DNA of 64,000 bases. Origin: Anniella stebbinsi. Taxonomy: Eukaryota > Chordata > Lepidosauria > Squamata > Anniellidae. The notes under the pieces were generated by a model, which searched no databases, was not told the DNA's origin, and saw nothing but the letters and a program-made list of their open reading frames with translations. Both the position numbers and the translations under genes were made by a program. The stretch lies in NCBI GenBank assembly GCA_029215795.1, contig JARDYH010000001.1, positions 182,783,654 to 182,847,653 of the forward strand, read 5' to 3'. Below, piece after piece: positions 11,331 to 22,480 of the stretch; positions within the stretch are counted from its first letter, which is position 1; each line of letters opens with the position of its first letter.

Positions 11331-12689
11331 CTTGTGTGCCGTTTTAGGGATGGAAAGGCAGAATATAAACAAAATAATTAAATAAATTACTACTTGGCAA
11401 AATGAGTGGCTGTATTCACCTTCTACCACTGACTTTGAAAGTCACTGCCTGTCATTTCAGAATCTAATGCTTGATATACATGTTCACCCATAAGGATATA
11501 ATTTTCCCAGAAATGTTAAAGTCACTCAAAAAAACAAAACAAAACACCATAAACAAACCCCTCTCTGCTCAATTATTGGGGAATTTTGAAACATTGGGGG
11601 AAATGTAAAAACATGCAATTTCTGCCTTACTTGTAAAACCTACATTTTATTTATCAGTTTAAAATTATGCAGTGCTTTGTGTATAATTTAGGAGTTGGCA
11701 CATAAAACAGCGCTGTTTGATATGAAGTAAGGACTGCTCATGCATACAAGAAATGACATAAAGTCCAATAGATTCCTATTAACTTGACTGTGCACCACAC
11801 CACTCCATGTCATGACCCAACACGGGAAGCCTGGGAACCTTCCCTGTATTCTCAGTCCAGCCCTCTCTCTCACCTGATGCAGCCAAGCGGACTAAATTCT
11901 ATTGAGGTCTGTCAGTCTGCACACCAAAGCAGCTGCATTCATGTGGAGATTAATGGTGCCCACAGAAGTATACATTTATTACTTTATATTCATTCAATAA
12001 TTGCAAATACACCTATGCCCCCATCCAGCCATGGGCACTACTGCAGGTTTCCACACATGTAGCTGGGTGGGAATCAAATGTATAGCTAGGAGCTCTGCAT
12101 TCACGTATGATCCCTTTCTCCAATCTAGCATGCAGGGTTTCATGTGCAGAATCCTTCTTTAAAATCTAAAATCCTGGTGGTTGGCTACCTAGAAGGGGAA
12201 CAGGACTGTTAGAAAGGGATTCTGTTCTCGCCCCCATTCCACTTCTCTGCCAAATAATTTATTGCCAGAACTTGGGGTTTTGCGGTTCCAGCTCCTCTGT
12301 CTACACTCCATTGGGTTGGAGTGGTATACAGTTAACACTAAGCATTTTTTTTGTTAACTGGCAAACAATAAACATTAAAATAAAATTTGAACACAAGCTA
12401 TGTATATTATGGAAAACAAAAAGGAAGATTGTATTATTTGGTCTTAGAAATAGAATGCAGATCTCAAATTATCATGCAGAAATCAAAGAAAAAGAATGGA
12501 GTGGAAAATGTTTATGATGCAACCAACTAATACAATTTCATTGCTCTTTCTGAATGGAAAATCTTTTACAAGTCCTTTCCCATAACAGGCTTCACAAAAA
12601 ATGAAAAATGTCCTCACCTTTTCTGTAAACATATCACCAGTTGGCCACAATTAGAAGTCTGTGTGACCATGCAGAGCCAATAACCTAAC
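11331..12689. other. Intergenic sequence, no gene seen
   Basis: Short repeat scraps (AAATAAAT-type tail at 11,370-11,390) and otherwise unassigned sequence. No exon recognised on either strand. Confidence 0.45.
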
Positions 12690-12692
12690 TTA

Positions 12693-14287
12693 GGGCTCCT
12701 TCACACAAAACTCTCCTCCCTCGGTTTTTTTTAACCTCCATTTCAGAAGCGCTGCAAGCGCTCCTCCCTTTAACCATTGTAGCTATACTGGTGAACTCTG
12801 TTTTTGCTCTCTTGCTGCTATTGTGGCTGCCCAACCCCCGCCCCTTCTCCTTCCCCCTCCAGTTCATTGGTTCTTGTAATTGATGGACATTGTGATGGAC
12901 ACGGCAGCCTTCCCCCTTCACTCATTGGAGCTCCTATTAGGATGTACAAAAATGCTTGCATCTGTGTAATTCTTAAAGCTAAAGAGAGAAAACTTGGGAT
13001 CTCAAGATCTCTTAAGCAGAGCTTCCAGCATGCCAAGTTTGAATCAGATAGGTTCATGCCTTGGTTTTTAGGAATTTTTAAAATGCAAATTAACAAAAAT
13101 GCTTACATCGGCATCATTTATAAAGATAAAGAGATGAAACTTGGCATGGTGATAGGTTTCTAGGAGAGCTTTTGGCATGCCAAGATTGAATCAGATTGGT
13201 TCATCCCTTGATTTTTAAAGAATTTTCTAATTTCCCTGCCGTTTAAAACCTTTTTGTGATAGTTCACCAGTGCGATCTTCCATTTGTGAAGGATCACTTT
13301 TCCTTTCCTTTGATCATATGAAGCTGAGCATCTCCAGTTCATAAAATAGAGATGGCAGGTTGCCTTACTCCAAAGTAAATCCCATTGATTTCAACAGTAT
13401 TTACATCCAAGTCATACTACATTCTCACCCACCCACATAGCTCCGTTTTACTTCAAAGTTACATTTCCTTCTCTTCCTGTCAGATCGAAAGATTGCTCCT
13501 ATGTTCTTTCAGATCTGTTGCCAAGGAGAGGACTAGCAATTCACTTGTCATGACTCACTGGAAAGGATAGCCTTTTGTTTTGCAAATCGGGTCTCCTTGG
13601 AAACATCCTGTGGGCTTGATTCTGTGTATTAAACTGCTTTGCCTAAGAAGATTTCAGGCAGTAAAAGGAACTAGAACACGAAATTCATTAGCACCAGGAA
13701 ATGTTTTCTCCAGCCGGAGAAATATAGGATAATATAGGACAATATAGGAGGAAGAATAATTACACAAAATGGAAGAGAACCACTAGGAAGATTTATAAGG
13801 AAGTGGACAGAAATGGATGTATGAGGAAGGATCAGAGGAGTTTGAAAGGTTAAGGTGGAGAAGTGCCAGGGTGAAGTTCTACGATTCCAACAGGACAGGG
13901 GTTCAGCAAAACAAGGAAGGAAGCCAAAACAAAGAGGGAGTTGGAGCCCTGAAACCTTCCAACTCCTAACGTGTCCAAAGATGAAACAGAGGAAGTAAGT
14001 TGTAAAACTGCCCTGGCAGATGAAAAGCACGCCCTATTCTTTCGTCACTTAAAATGACCTTCATGTCACACCCCCAAACACAGAAGCGGATTTACTGGTT
14101 TACATTTGGGTTTTCATTGCACACTTCCAAAATGAAACGGACTTTCCCAGGTAGAAAATAAGCTGTGAGAATGGAGGAAAAAAGCGAGAATAGTGCAGGA
14201 CAGGGACAACGTCATGCGAGTCAACAGCACAAAAACCGGACAGGATGGACTCTGGGAGTGCAATGAACACAAAGTGTGATGGAGCCC
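12693..14287 (+). mobile_element. Non-autonomous DNA transposon, copy B, TTA target duplication
   Basis: The left end GGGCTCCTTCACAC and right end GTGTGATGGAGCCC form terminal inverted repeats with one mismatch in 14. Both ends are flanked by TTA (12,690-12,692 and 14,288-14,290), a 3-bp target duplication of the kind made by PIF/Harbinger transposases. Its right half (13,432-14,287) is the same sequence as 4,708-5,562. It has no transposase frame. The interior at 12,800-13,430 is not shared with copy A as far as I can see. Confidence 0.65.
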
Positions 14288-14459
14288 TTAGCCAACTTGA
14301 CTAACAATGTCAAGTTCTATAAGGTAGAACCCTCTGAACCCAAGGGTGGGTTTAGAGGGAAGCTGTTCAATGGAGTCCACCTAAGAAAAGCAACACACAT
14401 TCATACAGAGAGAGGGAGATATAGGAATTGAGCTTGGAATCCAGCTGTCCGCATAACCA

Positions 14460-14465
14460 TTTATT
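14460..14465 (-). promoter_or_regulatory. Candidate GDF2 polyadenylation signal
   Basis: AATAAA on the minus strand about 95 bp beyond the GDF2 stop codon. It is the only canonical hexamer I saw in the first 100 bp of the presumed 3' UTR. An A-run on the plus strand just above it reads as a T-run upstream of the signal. Confidence 0.45.
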
Positions 14466-14558
14466 CAAAAAAAAAAAAGCCATTCTACGCAGTATCCATT
14501 GAGAAAGGGCTGCATGCATAATGTTATGTTTAAATTATGAAAGGGAGGTCCCCTGATA

Positions 14559-15490
14559 CTACCTGCAGCCACATTCTGCTACTGTCATCCCCTCATAGTG
14601 GTATTTGAGAGTGGGGATCCCAGCATCATCTTTATAGAGCAAGGAAATTGCATCCAGTTTAGTGGGGACACAACAGGCTTTGGCAACTTTCTTGGGGTTC
14701 TTGTAGTGCACCAAAGTCTGGACGATGGCATGTTTGGTTGGGGTGACATTATCAGTCAAAGGAAAGAAGCAGCCACCTTTGCACTCAAATGCCTCATAAT
14801 CTTGGGGTGCAATGATCCAGTTCCAGCCAATTTCTTTGAAGTTCACACGTAGAGAAGTTCTCCGACAGTGGTTGATTTCAACACTCCGTTTGCTTCTGGA
14901 TGAAGGATGATGGATCCCATGGACAGAAAAGGCATTCTGTTTGCGGGCAGTGCTGTTGTTCTTCTTCACTAAGTTCTTAAGCATACTTTCTTGTTCATGC
15001 AGCATCATTTCCTGAAGTTCCATGTGGTTCTCCTGAATTCTGTTACCACGATCATTGGAAAACACTATCAGCAAGGGCAAATGGTTGGAATCTGGGGTTA
15101 CACTGATGTGCAGATTCCCACAGGTAAGATCACTTTGAACAGAACTCTCCAGAGCAATCTCCAGCCGACTGGTAGCCCTTGTTTTTTCCGCTTTGACCCA
15201 TCTTTGAACAGTACCAGACACATCAAAGATCACCCAGCCACATTCTTGGATTTCTTTGGAGAATAGGAACAATTTGATGTCTTTTGCCTGGTTGTAATGA
15301 TTTCCTTCAAGGACATCATAAATGGCCACATTTCCTTGAAAGTGAGAGAAACACTCTGCCTCCTTCTGGCAAACAGTATGAATTCTCAGTTCAGCTCTGG
15401 TGACTTCTTCATGCCATGGGACGGAGACATTGAAAAGCAAGGTGTATTTCTGAAATGGATTCATTTCCATTGAAGAGAGAGAAGTAATAT
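14559..15490 (-). CDS. GDF2: GDF2 (BMP9) coding exon 2: rest of prodomain and mature ligand
   Basis: The exon begins after the acceptor TTTTCTCTTGCAG and completes a split Asp codon (DITSLSSMEMNPFQKY). It ends at the TGA beside CGCR. It encodes most of the TGF-beta prodomain (FQKYTLLFNVSVPWHEEVTR onward), a furin site RSKR, and a 108-residue mature chain with all seven knot/dimer cysteines (NHC, ECKGGC, ACC, ECGC). KGGCFFPL, TPTKHAIVQTLVH and LKYHYEGM are close to human BMP9 and distinct from BMP10. The secreted dimer signals through ALK1 and BMPR2 on endothelium. One oddity: the finger-1 Trp loop reads GWNWI where human has GWDSWI, a one-codon deletion at about 14,817-14,825. With exon 1 the precursor is 423 residues (human 429), otherwise intact. 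Confidence 0.93.
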
Positions 15491-15588
15491 CTGCAAGAGA
15501 AAATTGATTAACATTATCACTATAGAGAAAGAAACATGAAACTGTAGGCCTTAGTCTTGAATCTTCAGTAATCTTAATAGATGGCTTT

Positions 15589-15943
15589 GGCTACCTCCAC
15601 AAGAGAGGTTTAATGCTCTTTGAAGGCTCATTATAAATTTTACCTCCACACCAGCAGAGCGCAAAACGGGCGTAGAGGCGCGTTATCTCCCGGATTATGC
15701 ACATTATCGAATGCGCGTTAAATAGCGACTTTTATTTTGCTCCGGCCGTTAAAGCGCATTTTCGCCGTGTGAACAAGCGATTATGCGCATTAACTTCTTG
15801 TAAAGCACTTTTTGGACATCAATTAATGCGCTTCGCCGCCTCTCGCCGCCTCCCGTGCAGAGGGATTAGGAGTAAATGCGCCTCCACGATAATGCGCATA
15901 ATCCCCGAACCGGGCGCAAAAGCGCATCCTTGTGGAGGGGGCC
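15589..15943 (+). mobile_element. CpG-rich MITE, copy 1 (in GDF2 intron)
   Basis: A 355-bp element with ends GGCTACCTCCACAAG and CTTGTGGAGGGGGCC, an imperfect inverted pair. The interior repeats the CpG motif GCGCATTA / TAATGCGC many times in both orientations. Copies are at 33,333-33,688 (inverted), 47,278-48,002 and 59,630-59,963. The frames across it are accidental. Confidence 0.75.
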
Positions 15944-16329
15944 CTATTATTGTTGTTAAAGTGCCTATATAAAAGAAAGTAAATGATATAGATTCTGCTC
16001 AGAGGAAGGGAACTGAGGAAAAAACAGAGGTGTGGCCATCCCCTCCAATGTTTCATAGATGAAAATAGGAACTCTCTTCTATGTTTGTTACAATCCTATT
16101 ATTACAAAAGGTTCACTACCTGAGCTTCCACTGTTCTATTACTTTATGTTGTGGATTAATGCTAGTCAATATTTTGTAATTTAATAGCCTGTTCAGCATT
16201 GGCTGAACTGACTATAACGGTTACAATAGTAGCCGGGAAGATTTGCTGGTACTTTTATAGAATGGTTGCAGCTCAAACATATTTAACGACATTTACTATC
16301 TGGATAAAGTTGGGGATTACATAAATATT

Positions 16330-16330
16330 C

Positions 16331-16404
<74 letters not shown>
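16330..16404. repeat. (TTTC)n(TC)n microsatellite
   Basis: About nine TTTC units followed by more than 20 TC units. It lies inside the GDF2 intron. Confidence 0.95.
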
Positions 16405-16409
<5 letters not shown>

Positions 16410-18050
16410 GCATGCGTGCCTGCACTAGAGTCAAGATGCATCTGCCCCTCTCCCCATTAAAGATTAAATATCTAGGCACCTAATAGATAGGGTTACTAAA
16501 ATGTGAGAAGCATCCCTAATAGGCACCCCCAAGACAAAATAGGGACAATGGTTTTATTTACCAGACACTGATACTGAAAAAGAGGGGCTGCCTGTATTAA
16601 TTGAAGCATATGGGTAAGATCAGTTAGAGAAAAGTAGAGTGAAGGGGCAAGGTTGTGCATGTGTTTGTGTTTAAACAAGCACTTAACTGCACTAACATAA
16701 GGTGCCAGGCAAATTCCAGGGGGCTTATTTTGGGTGTTCCATCATCCAGGGTGGACTTATCAACAGCCAAGCAAGTACCCTAAGGGATTGTGTTGATTTG
16801 CGACATATCAGTCATTGTAAATTATTTAGGACTACGGTGCTTATTATGTCAGTCCCAGCTCTACTTGTTTATCTAGAGTTTAGGAACAGAAGCTGATCCA
16901 ATTCAAAATGATCAATTTAAAAGAGATCAATTCAGAGAATGTCTACTAGAAGTTGAAAGTGTTTCATTTTTAAATACGTCATTCTGAATTGGCAAGGTCT
17001 TGGGGACATATTGTGCTCACCATGACATCGTTGGAAATGTAATAGGGTCTAGGAGCCTTGGAGCTTGGTGCGTCCCTCTGCATAGACTTTGCCTTTCCAT
17101 CAGCGGTGAGGTGAGTGGGAGAGCTCAATCCACACCAGGGAGGGTGGGCAAGCTCTGAGACCTTTAGGCCCTGGCATATTCCCAATGGTTTCATCAGCAA
17201 TAGGAATGGGCTTAATGGTCCCACACACTGATTTTACACACTAAATTACATCTTTAAAACATGGCTCAGTTTCAGACACCACCTACAAGCATTGACCAGA
17301 ACTGGTAGGGGATGAAGGGAGAAATGCAGGAAAGGTGTGCATTTGGATGCACTGCTGCTGGTGGGGAGCTGACTTATCTCTCTGGCTCCCAGGTGCCTTC
17401 TTCCTTCATGCAGGTCATCAGCAAATAGAATTGCTAAGCAGATTTTAATCTTAATTTTTTTTGCCACCTGAATTCTATTAAGCATTTCTAGTTCATCCCT
17501 TCAGTTCAGAAAAGAGAATGCCTGAAAGCTAAGAGTACTTTATCAATAACTTCTATTATAACTTTCCTGGCATATCCAGATTTAGCCACTGTCAAAAACA
17601 GGATCTTTTAGGACATTGATATCCGGAATACTCAGAAGGATTGGCCTTCTGTTTCTTTTGCTGAAGCTCAACTCCCCTTACATTTCCCTTTGGGAAACTG
17701 AGATTTCCATGAGTCCTGAGATGTAGTTAATGTGGAAGTAACAGACATTTCATGAATATGTAGAAAGCTGAGTATTTCAATCAGAATTTCCCACCTACAT
17801 TTGCTTCTCTCTATATGAGGGAAAGTGCCAAATATGTATTGAAAAGCAAATTCCAGCTTATTTATTGCTGGTATTTTAAAAAAAAAACTTAAAAAAATGT
17901 TTTGTTCTTATATTGTATAAGGGCCCAAGTGGCAGAAGTCCAAGAAATTGTTACAAAGAGCAACTGGGGTTTCCAGAGAAGCCCAGGGGACTCCTTGGGA
18001 CATTCTAGCCGACATGTTGGGGATGGGGGTGAGAGTAGAAAAGCCTCATA
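16410..18050. other. Rest of the GDF2 intron
   Basis: The intron runs 15,491-18,051 with GT...AG ends on the minus strand (donor GTATGAGG, acceptor TTGCAG). This part is AT-rich with no recognised exon. Confidence 0.6.
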
Positions 18051-18051
18051 C

Positions 18052-18391
18052 CTTCAGGACTGAAGCTGCGTACAATGCTGGATATAGGGCTGGAAGACTT
18101 GTCCTTCGTATATCTGTTATACAAATCAATCATAACTTGAGGTGGTTCCTCTTTCATCTTCTCTTGCGAAGGCATTTCTGATAAATTCAAGTTCCTCAAG
18201 AGATCAACTCTCAGGTTCTCCAGGAAAGCCTTTAAGTCAAAATGGGCTTCTCCCTCCACATTTCCAAGGTGACCAGAGTATTGGTGAGAGTTTTCCGTTG
18301 TAAGTAACCTGCCTTGGTCTTCTATGGGTTTGACACTTGTCAAATGAATGACAATGATGTTCAGAAGAGCCAAGGCACCACAATAGTACAT
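18052..18391 (-). CDS. GDF2: GDF2 (BMP9) coding exon 1: signal peptide and prodomain start
   Basis: The first in-frame ATG (18,391) gives MYYCGALALLNIIVIHLTS, a hydrophobic signal peptide for secretion. The frame stays open further upstream but without an ATG, which fixes the start. The prodomain follows: HFDLKAFLENLRVDLLRNLN, PPQVMIDLYNRYTKDKSSS and IVRSFSPE align with human GDF2 (for example PPQYMIDLYNRYTSDKS). The exon ends in phase 1 at the donor GAAG|GTATGAGG and joins exon 2 to make Asp. This is 113 codons plus one base, as expected for exon 1 of a two-exon GDF2. Confidence 0.92.
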
Positions 18392-18640
18392 TTTGCATGT
18401 GTTCAGTTTTCCACTGGGAAAAAAGCCAATAATGATCCAGGAGAGCAGGCTTCTTGTCTGATCAGAGTCCGAAGAGCAAGCGGGGAATACCAAAGGCCAG
18501 CATCCACTTTCTGAAGCTGCGCTGCAGCTGTGTTTTTTCCAGCCCCAGCCCCTTGTGAATTGTCAAGCAGATTGGTTGTACACTTGCCCTTATCTCAACC
18601 ATTGATGCTACATTTCAGTCTCTTATCTATTAAGGTTCTT
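18392..18640 (-). promoter_or_regulatory. Putative GDF2 5' UTR and proximal promoter
   Basis: Upstream of the GDF2 ATG, the minus strand shows two GATAAG motifs (complements of 18,589-18,594 and 18,622-18,627) and a CCAAT box (complement of 18,571-18,575). No TATA box is evident. Assignment as promoter is by position only. Confidence 0.3.
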
Positions 18641-19380
18641 CGCTAATGAAGATTCTATAAACATCGGGAAAGCACATATGGCTAGTGGAAGCACATGGCA
18701 TCCAGGAAAGAATCTATGTTCCTCTTTTTTGGGGGGGTCATTATTGCTTAATTATGCTCCTTTATCATTTCCTTGCCAGCAACAATATGTATTTCAAGAT
18801 GCCTGGGGGGAGGCATGAGGGTAGGTTGTTTTCTTGGTTCCCACAGCAAACAAAACCAAGATGAAAATGAAGAAGGGGACTTCATTTTGGTAAATATAAC
18901 ACCCTAATCTCTGTTCTAAAGTCCTAACGTCCCTTAACCTACTATCCACAGGGCACCTATGTAGGAGACTTCTGTCCTTTTGCAAGACACCATTTTATTA
19001 TTATAACACCCTTTACAATTTCTCATTTATCAGCCATGTATTATTATCTGTTTTCTGTCAATGTATTTGCAGGGGTTTCATTTTCTGGTATGTAACAAAC
19101 TTTTTAGTGTCTTTCTTCCTTTGATATAAAGTATTACAATATGAAGATCTTATGGGGCTCAGGCAAATTTCCAAGGGAAGTTGTGGGAAGGTCACTGAGA
19201 ACACGTCTTATTGTCTGGACATGGCATATGGGTCCTCATTAAAAGGGGAGAAGACAGTTCCTTAGGTGTGTGGGGCTTTAGGACATTTGTTTAAAGGTCA
19301 AAATTGGTCAATTGAAATATGACTAAAAGACTCATCCATCATATTCATGCCTGTGGAATCCTGGCGCAACAGAGAAGGAC
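18641..19380. other. Intergenic sequence, no gene seen
   Basis: Unassigned AT-rich sequence between GDF2 and the MITE cluster. None of the short frames resembles a known domain. Confidence 0.45.
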
Positions 19381-19388
19381 ACTTTGCT

Positions 19389-19540
19389 GGGGGGAGCCTG
19401 ACTCTGTTGAGGTGCTCTTTTTTCCTTGGTGTTGTTTCTTCTCTGCCCATTAAGTTTGGATCTCTTTGGCTCCAACCTGATGAGCAGAGAAGAGATGATG
19501 CCAGGAGAAAGGAGCGCCTCAACAGAGTCAGGCTCCCCCC
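19389..19540. repeat. Inverted repeat (24-bp arms)
   Basis: The arm at 19,389-19,412 (GGGGGGAGCCTGACTCTGTT...) and the arm at 19,517-19,540 are exact reverse complements around a spacer of about 104 bp. Probably a MITE remnant. Confidence 0.7.
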
Positions 19541-19554
19541 GGTGAAGTAAGTAT

Positions 19555-19720
19555 GTAAAATTTTATTACGGTCACAAGACCAGCAAATTTAAACAGCACT
19601 GTAAACATAATAATATTCAAAAGGCCAACAGAGTAAAATGGGGCTATAGATACAATAATAGAGAGGAGGTAATGGTTAATTAAAATACAGATAAATAAAC
19701 AGTTTGAAAAATTAAATTGT
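19555..19720 (-). mobile_element. LINE 3' tail, second copy of the family at 880-1485
   Basis: Shares the TTTATTACGGTCA...GACCAGCA block and the following AT-rich segment with 980-1,080, in the same orientation. Only the 3' UTR part is present. Confidence 0.5.
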
Positions 19721-19920
19721 ACATCTCCCAGTCATAATAATATAGAATTTAAAAACATTAGAGCATTAAAACATTATCACAATCTGATGAAATCATCCCA
19801 CACCGACAAGCAATTGTGAAGCTCTGCCCCTTCTCAGTTGGCATGGAGATGATGCCGGAATATCAGCGCCAAGCCACGCCGTTCCTCAGAGGGGCGATGT
19901 GTGTCAGCGCTGACCCCTCC

Positions 19921-20129
19921 TTTGGTACAGCCGGGATCATGCGCCCTGACATCCGAGGAGACCGGCCCCGATCCCTTCGGGTGTCAGGGCATGTGATCCC
20001 GGCTGTGCCAAAGGCTTTGTCCCAGTGGCGGAGTAATTCCATGTCCTATCAACAGGACACAGGGTTCAGCCAAAACTTTTGGCAGCCCTGTCACTTAGTG
20101 ACAGGACATGGAATTACTCCGCCACTGGG
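19921..20129. repeat. Two adjacent foldback hairpins
   Basis: Hairpin one pairs 19,921-19,951 with 19,982-20,012 (few mismatches). Hairpin two pairs 20,021-20,047 with 20,103-20,129 (27 bp, no mismatch), with a further CCTGTCAC/GTGACAGG palindrome inside its loop. They lie 8 bp apart and look like a foldback DNA element. A TIR-like end resembling the Harbinger family (TTAATATGTCATCTGAACTC) follows at about 20,333-20,352. Confidence 0.7.
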
Positions 20130-20494
20130 AGCCTCATCTCTGCTCCTCCCCCATAATGGCTGCACCGGTAAGGTAAGGCCTTTCCAGTACCACCATTCGG
20201 TGGGGAGGGAGGAGAGGGGGAGAGGACTAAGAAACAGAGAAGAGACTGTCCTCTCGATGGACAGCACTTATGTGTCACCTAAAGGCGGCCACAGATTTTG
20301 CCCTCCGTCCATGGACTATTTCCTCTCCATTGCTTAATATGTCATCTGAACTCAGCCTGTGTTTTTTTCTGGCAGGAAGGGGAAGCAAGCTTCCTGCAGC
20401 TCCTCCTTCTCTGGCTAATGAACAGGACCAGGTTTATCTCACCCATGTTGATGTTATGCCTGGGAGGCATGGAGTTTGGCAGCAGAGTTTTGGG

Positions 20495-20813
20495 TAGGCT
20501 GACCATCTGAAAAGGAGGACAGGGCTCCTGAACTTTAACAGTTGTAGAGAAAAGGGCATTTCAGCCAGTGTCATTTGTATGCAATTAGTTCCTGGTGAAA
20601 TTCCTTCTTCATCACAACAGTTAAAGTTGCAGGCACTATACTAGAGTGACCATATACAAAAGAAGGCATGCCCCCTGCAACTTTAACAGTTGTGATGAAG
20701 AGGGAATTTCATCAGGAACTAATTGCATACAAATGACACTGGCTGAAATTCCCTTTTCTCTACAACTGTTAAAGTTACAGGAGCCCTGTCCTCCTTTTCA
20801 GATGGTCAGCCTA
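20495..20813. mobile_element. hAT-type foldback MITE with 8-bp target duplication
   Basis: The ends TAGGCTGACC and GGTCAGCCTA are perfect inverted repeats. They belong to arms of about 150 bp that pair across most of the element (centre near 20,650). GTTTTGGG occurs immediately on both sides (20,487-20,494 and 20,814-20,821), the 8-bp duplication expected of hAT transposases. No coding capacity. Confidence 0.85.
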
Positions 20814-21409
20814 GTTTTGGGGAAGGAAGTCAAGGAGGAGGTGCCTAACAAAATTTCCCTATAGTGTGTACTTGGCATGGCCCATTTGTTGAGCTGCTAA
20901 GGGAATAAGAAGGAGGAAGGGTCACAGCAGTGGTATTGAAGGGGGAGGAGTCATAAGGAAGAGAAAATGGACAAATGCAACTCAGCAGTGACAACCTGCA
21001 AGGTACGTGATATGTTTGTTTTGCTGCCTGAAGATAATGAGGTATACATTTGCACTAAGTGCAAGCAGGATGCATTAATGGAAAAGGTAAGAGGTCTGGA
21101 ACAGTGAGTGGCCAATGTACAGGACATAGGTGGCACAGGAAGGATAACTGCAGGGGGCTACCCAGGAAGAAGAGCAGGATGAATGAAAGGAGGAGCAACC
21201 GGCACAGACAACAGTTGCAGTCAGGAGGAAGAGATTCAGAAGACACACTGCACCACTGGTGTAAGGCTCTTGCAAAGAGAGTGGCTCTTAGCTTTCAGAG
21301 GAAGATTCAGCAGACCTTACAAAACAGGAATCAAGATGCTGTAACCCTACAGAAAGAGGGGATGGAACTTCTCCCTGAAGCAAGAAGAAGTCAATCTGGA
21401 TTTGTCTAA

Positions 21410-21625
21410 AACAAGTCCTGCCAGATTAATCTTGTTTCATTTTTCCATCAGGTAACTGTCTTACTAGGTCGCAGAAATGCTGTGGACATAATATATCTTG
21501 ACTCCAGCAAAGCATTTCACAAAATGCCCCATGCTATCCTGAGTAGCAAGCTACTAGTTACGTGTGGGCTGGATGCTACTAGATGGATCCACAGCTGCCT
21601 GGAGAACCGTATTCAAAGGGCGCAT
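21410..21625 (+). mobile_element. CR1 LINE fragment (reverse transcriptase)
   Basis: Translation near 21,480 reads NAVDIIYLDSSKAFHKMPHA, matching the CR1 RT block seen intact at 36,200 (NAVDVIYLDFSKAFDKVPQD). It continues with a WIHSCLENRIQR-type segment and then stops at a DNA-transposon end. Truncated on both sides. Confidence 0.7.
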
Positions 21626-22480
21626 TCAGACAACACAATAGCCAACCCTGCTCTTATAGTCCACTCCGTGGATGACTATTTACATGTCGTGCTTGGGTGC
21701 CATGCTAATAACTCATTTGTGGAGTAGACTACAAGGGCAGGGTTGGCTATTGCTTTTCCCCTCTCCTCCCTCTCCACTGAATGGCGGCTTTGGTTCCCCC
21801 TTACCTTATTCGTGCACCACCATGCCATGGGGAGGGGCGGAAGGGGGAGACATGCTCCCCCACCTTCCTGCTGTCAGGGGAGCTGATCTGTCCACTGATT
21901 CTTGTGGTGACGGCGGTTGCAGTGCAGAGGGAGACATGCCTCCACCGCCACAAGAACCAGTGGACAAACCTCCACTGACAGGGGAGCCAATCTGTCCACC
22001 GATTCTTGAGGCAGCTGCAGCATAGAGGGAGACATGCCATGGCTGCAGAAAGAACTGGAGAATGGATCACCTTGCCTGTCGGGAGGAGATCCATCCGTCG
22101 GGGCTATAGAAACAAGGAAGGGGGCAGCTCTAGCTACCGCCACCCCCTTCATTGTTTCCATGGCCCTGGCAGCAAAGGTGGTGGCAGCCTGGAGCAATGT
22201 CATCTCGTTCTGCTCCTCTTCCTCCTTCCGTTGTGTAGTTTATGGTGTCGTGTTGGGCGACACATAACTCACATGCAACGGATGGTTGATAATTTTCCCG
22301 GGATAAGCAACAGAGAAAAACAATGCGCTGCTCCATTGCTTATCCTGGTGCCCATTGCTTACCGCCCTCAGCCTTAAAACTAATGAGGAAGGATGCTTTG
22401 CGGAGGAATACCATACCCAGATCAGGAATATTATTCCTCTGCATCCTCCCCCATTAGTTTCGAGGCTGAGGGAGGGTTTA
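21626..22480. mobile_element. MITE-like sequence with nested inverted repeats
   Basis: Starts with GGGCGCATTCAGACAACAC, and the CCAACCCTG block at 21,645 recurs inverted at 21,738 (CAGGGTTGG). At 22,364-22,470 CCTCAGCCTTAAAACTAATG pairs with CATTAGTTTCGAGGCTGAGG. The middle is GC-rich with frames on both strands that show no domain. Probably one or two non-autonomous DNA elements. Boundaries are uncertain. Confidence 0.4.
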
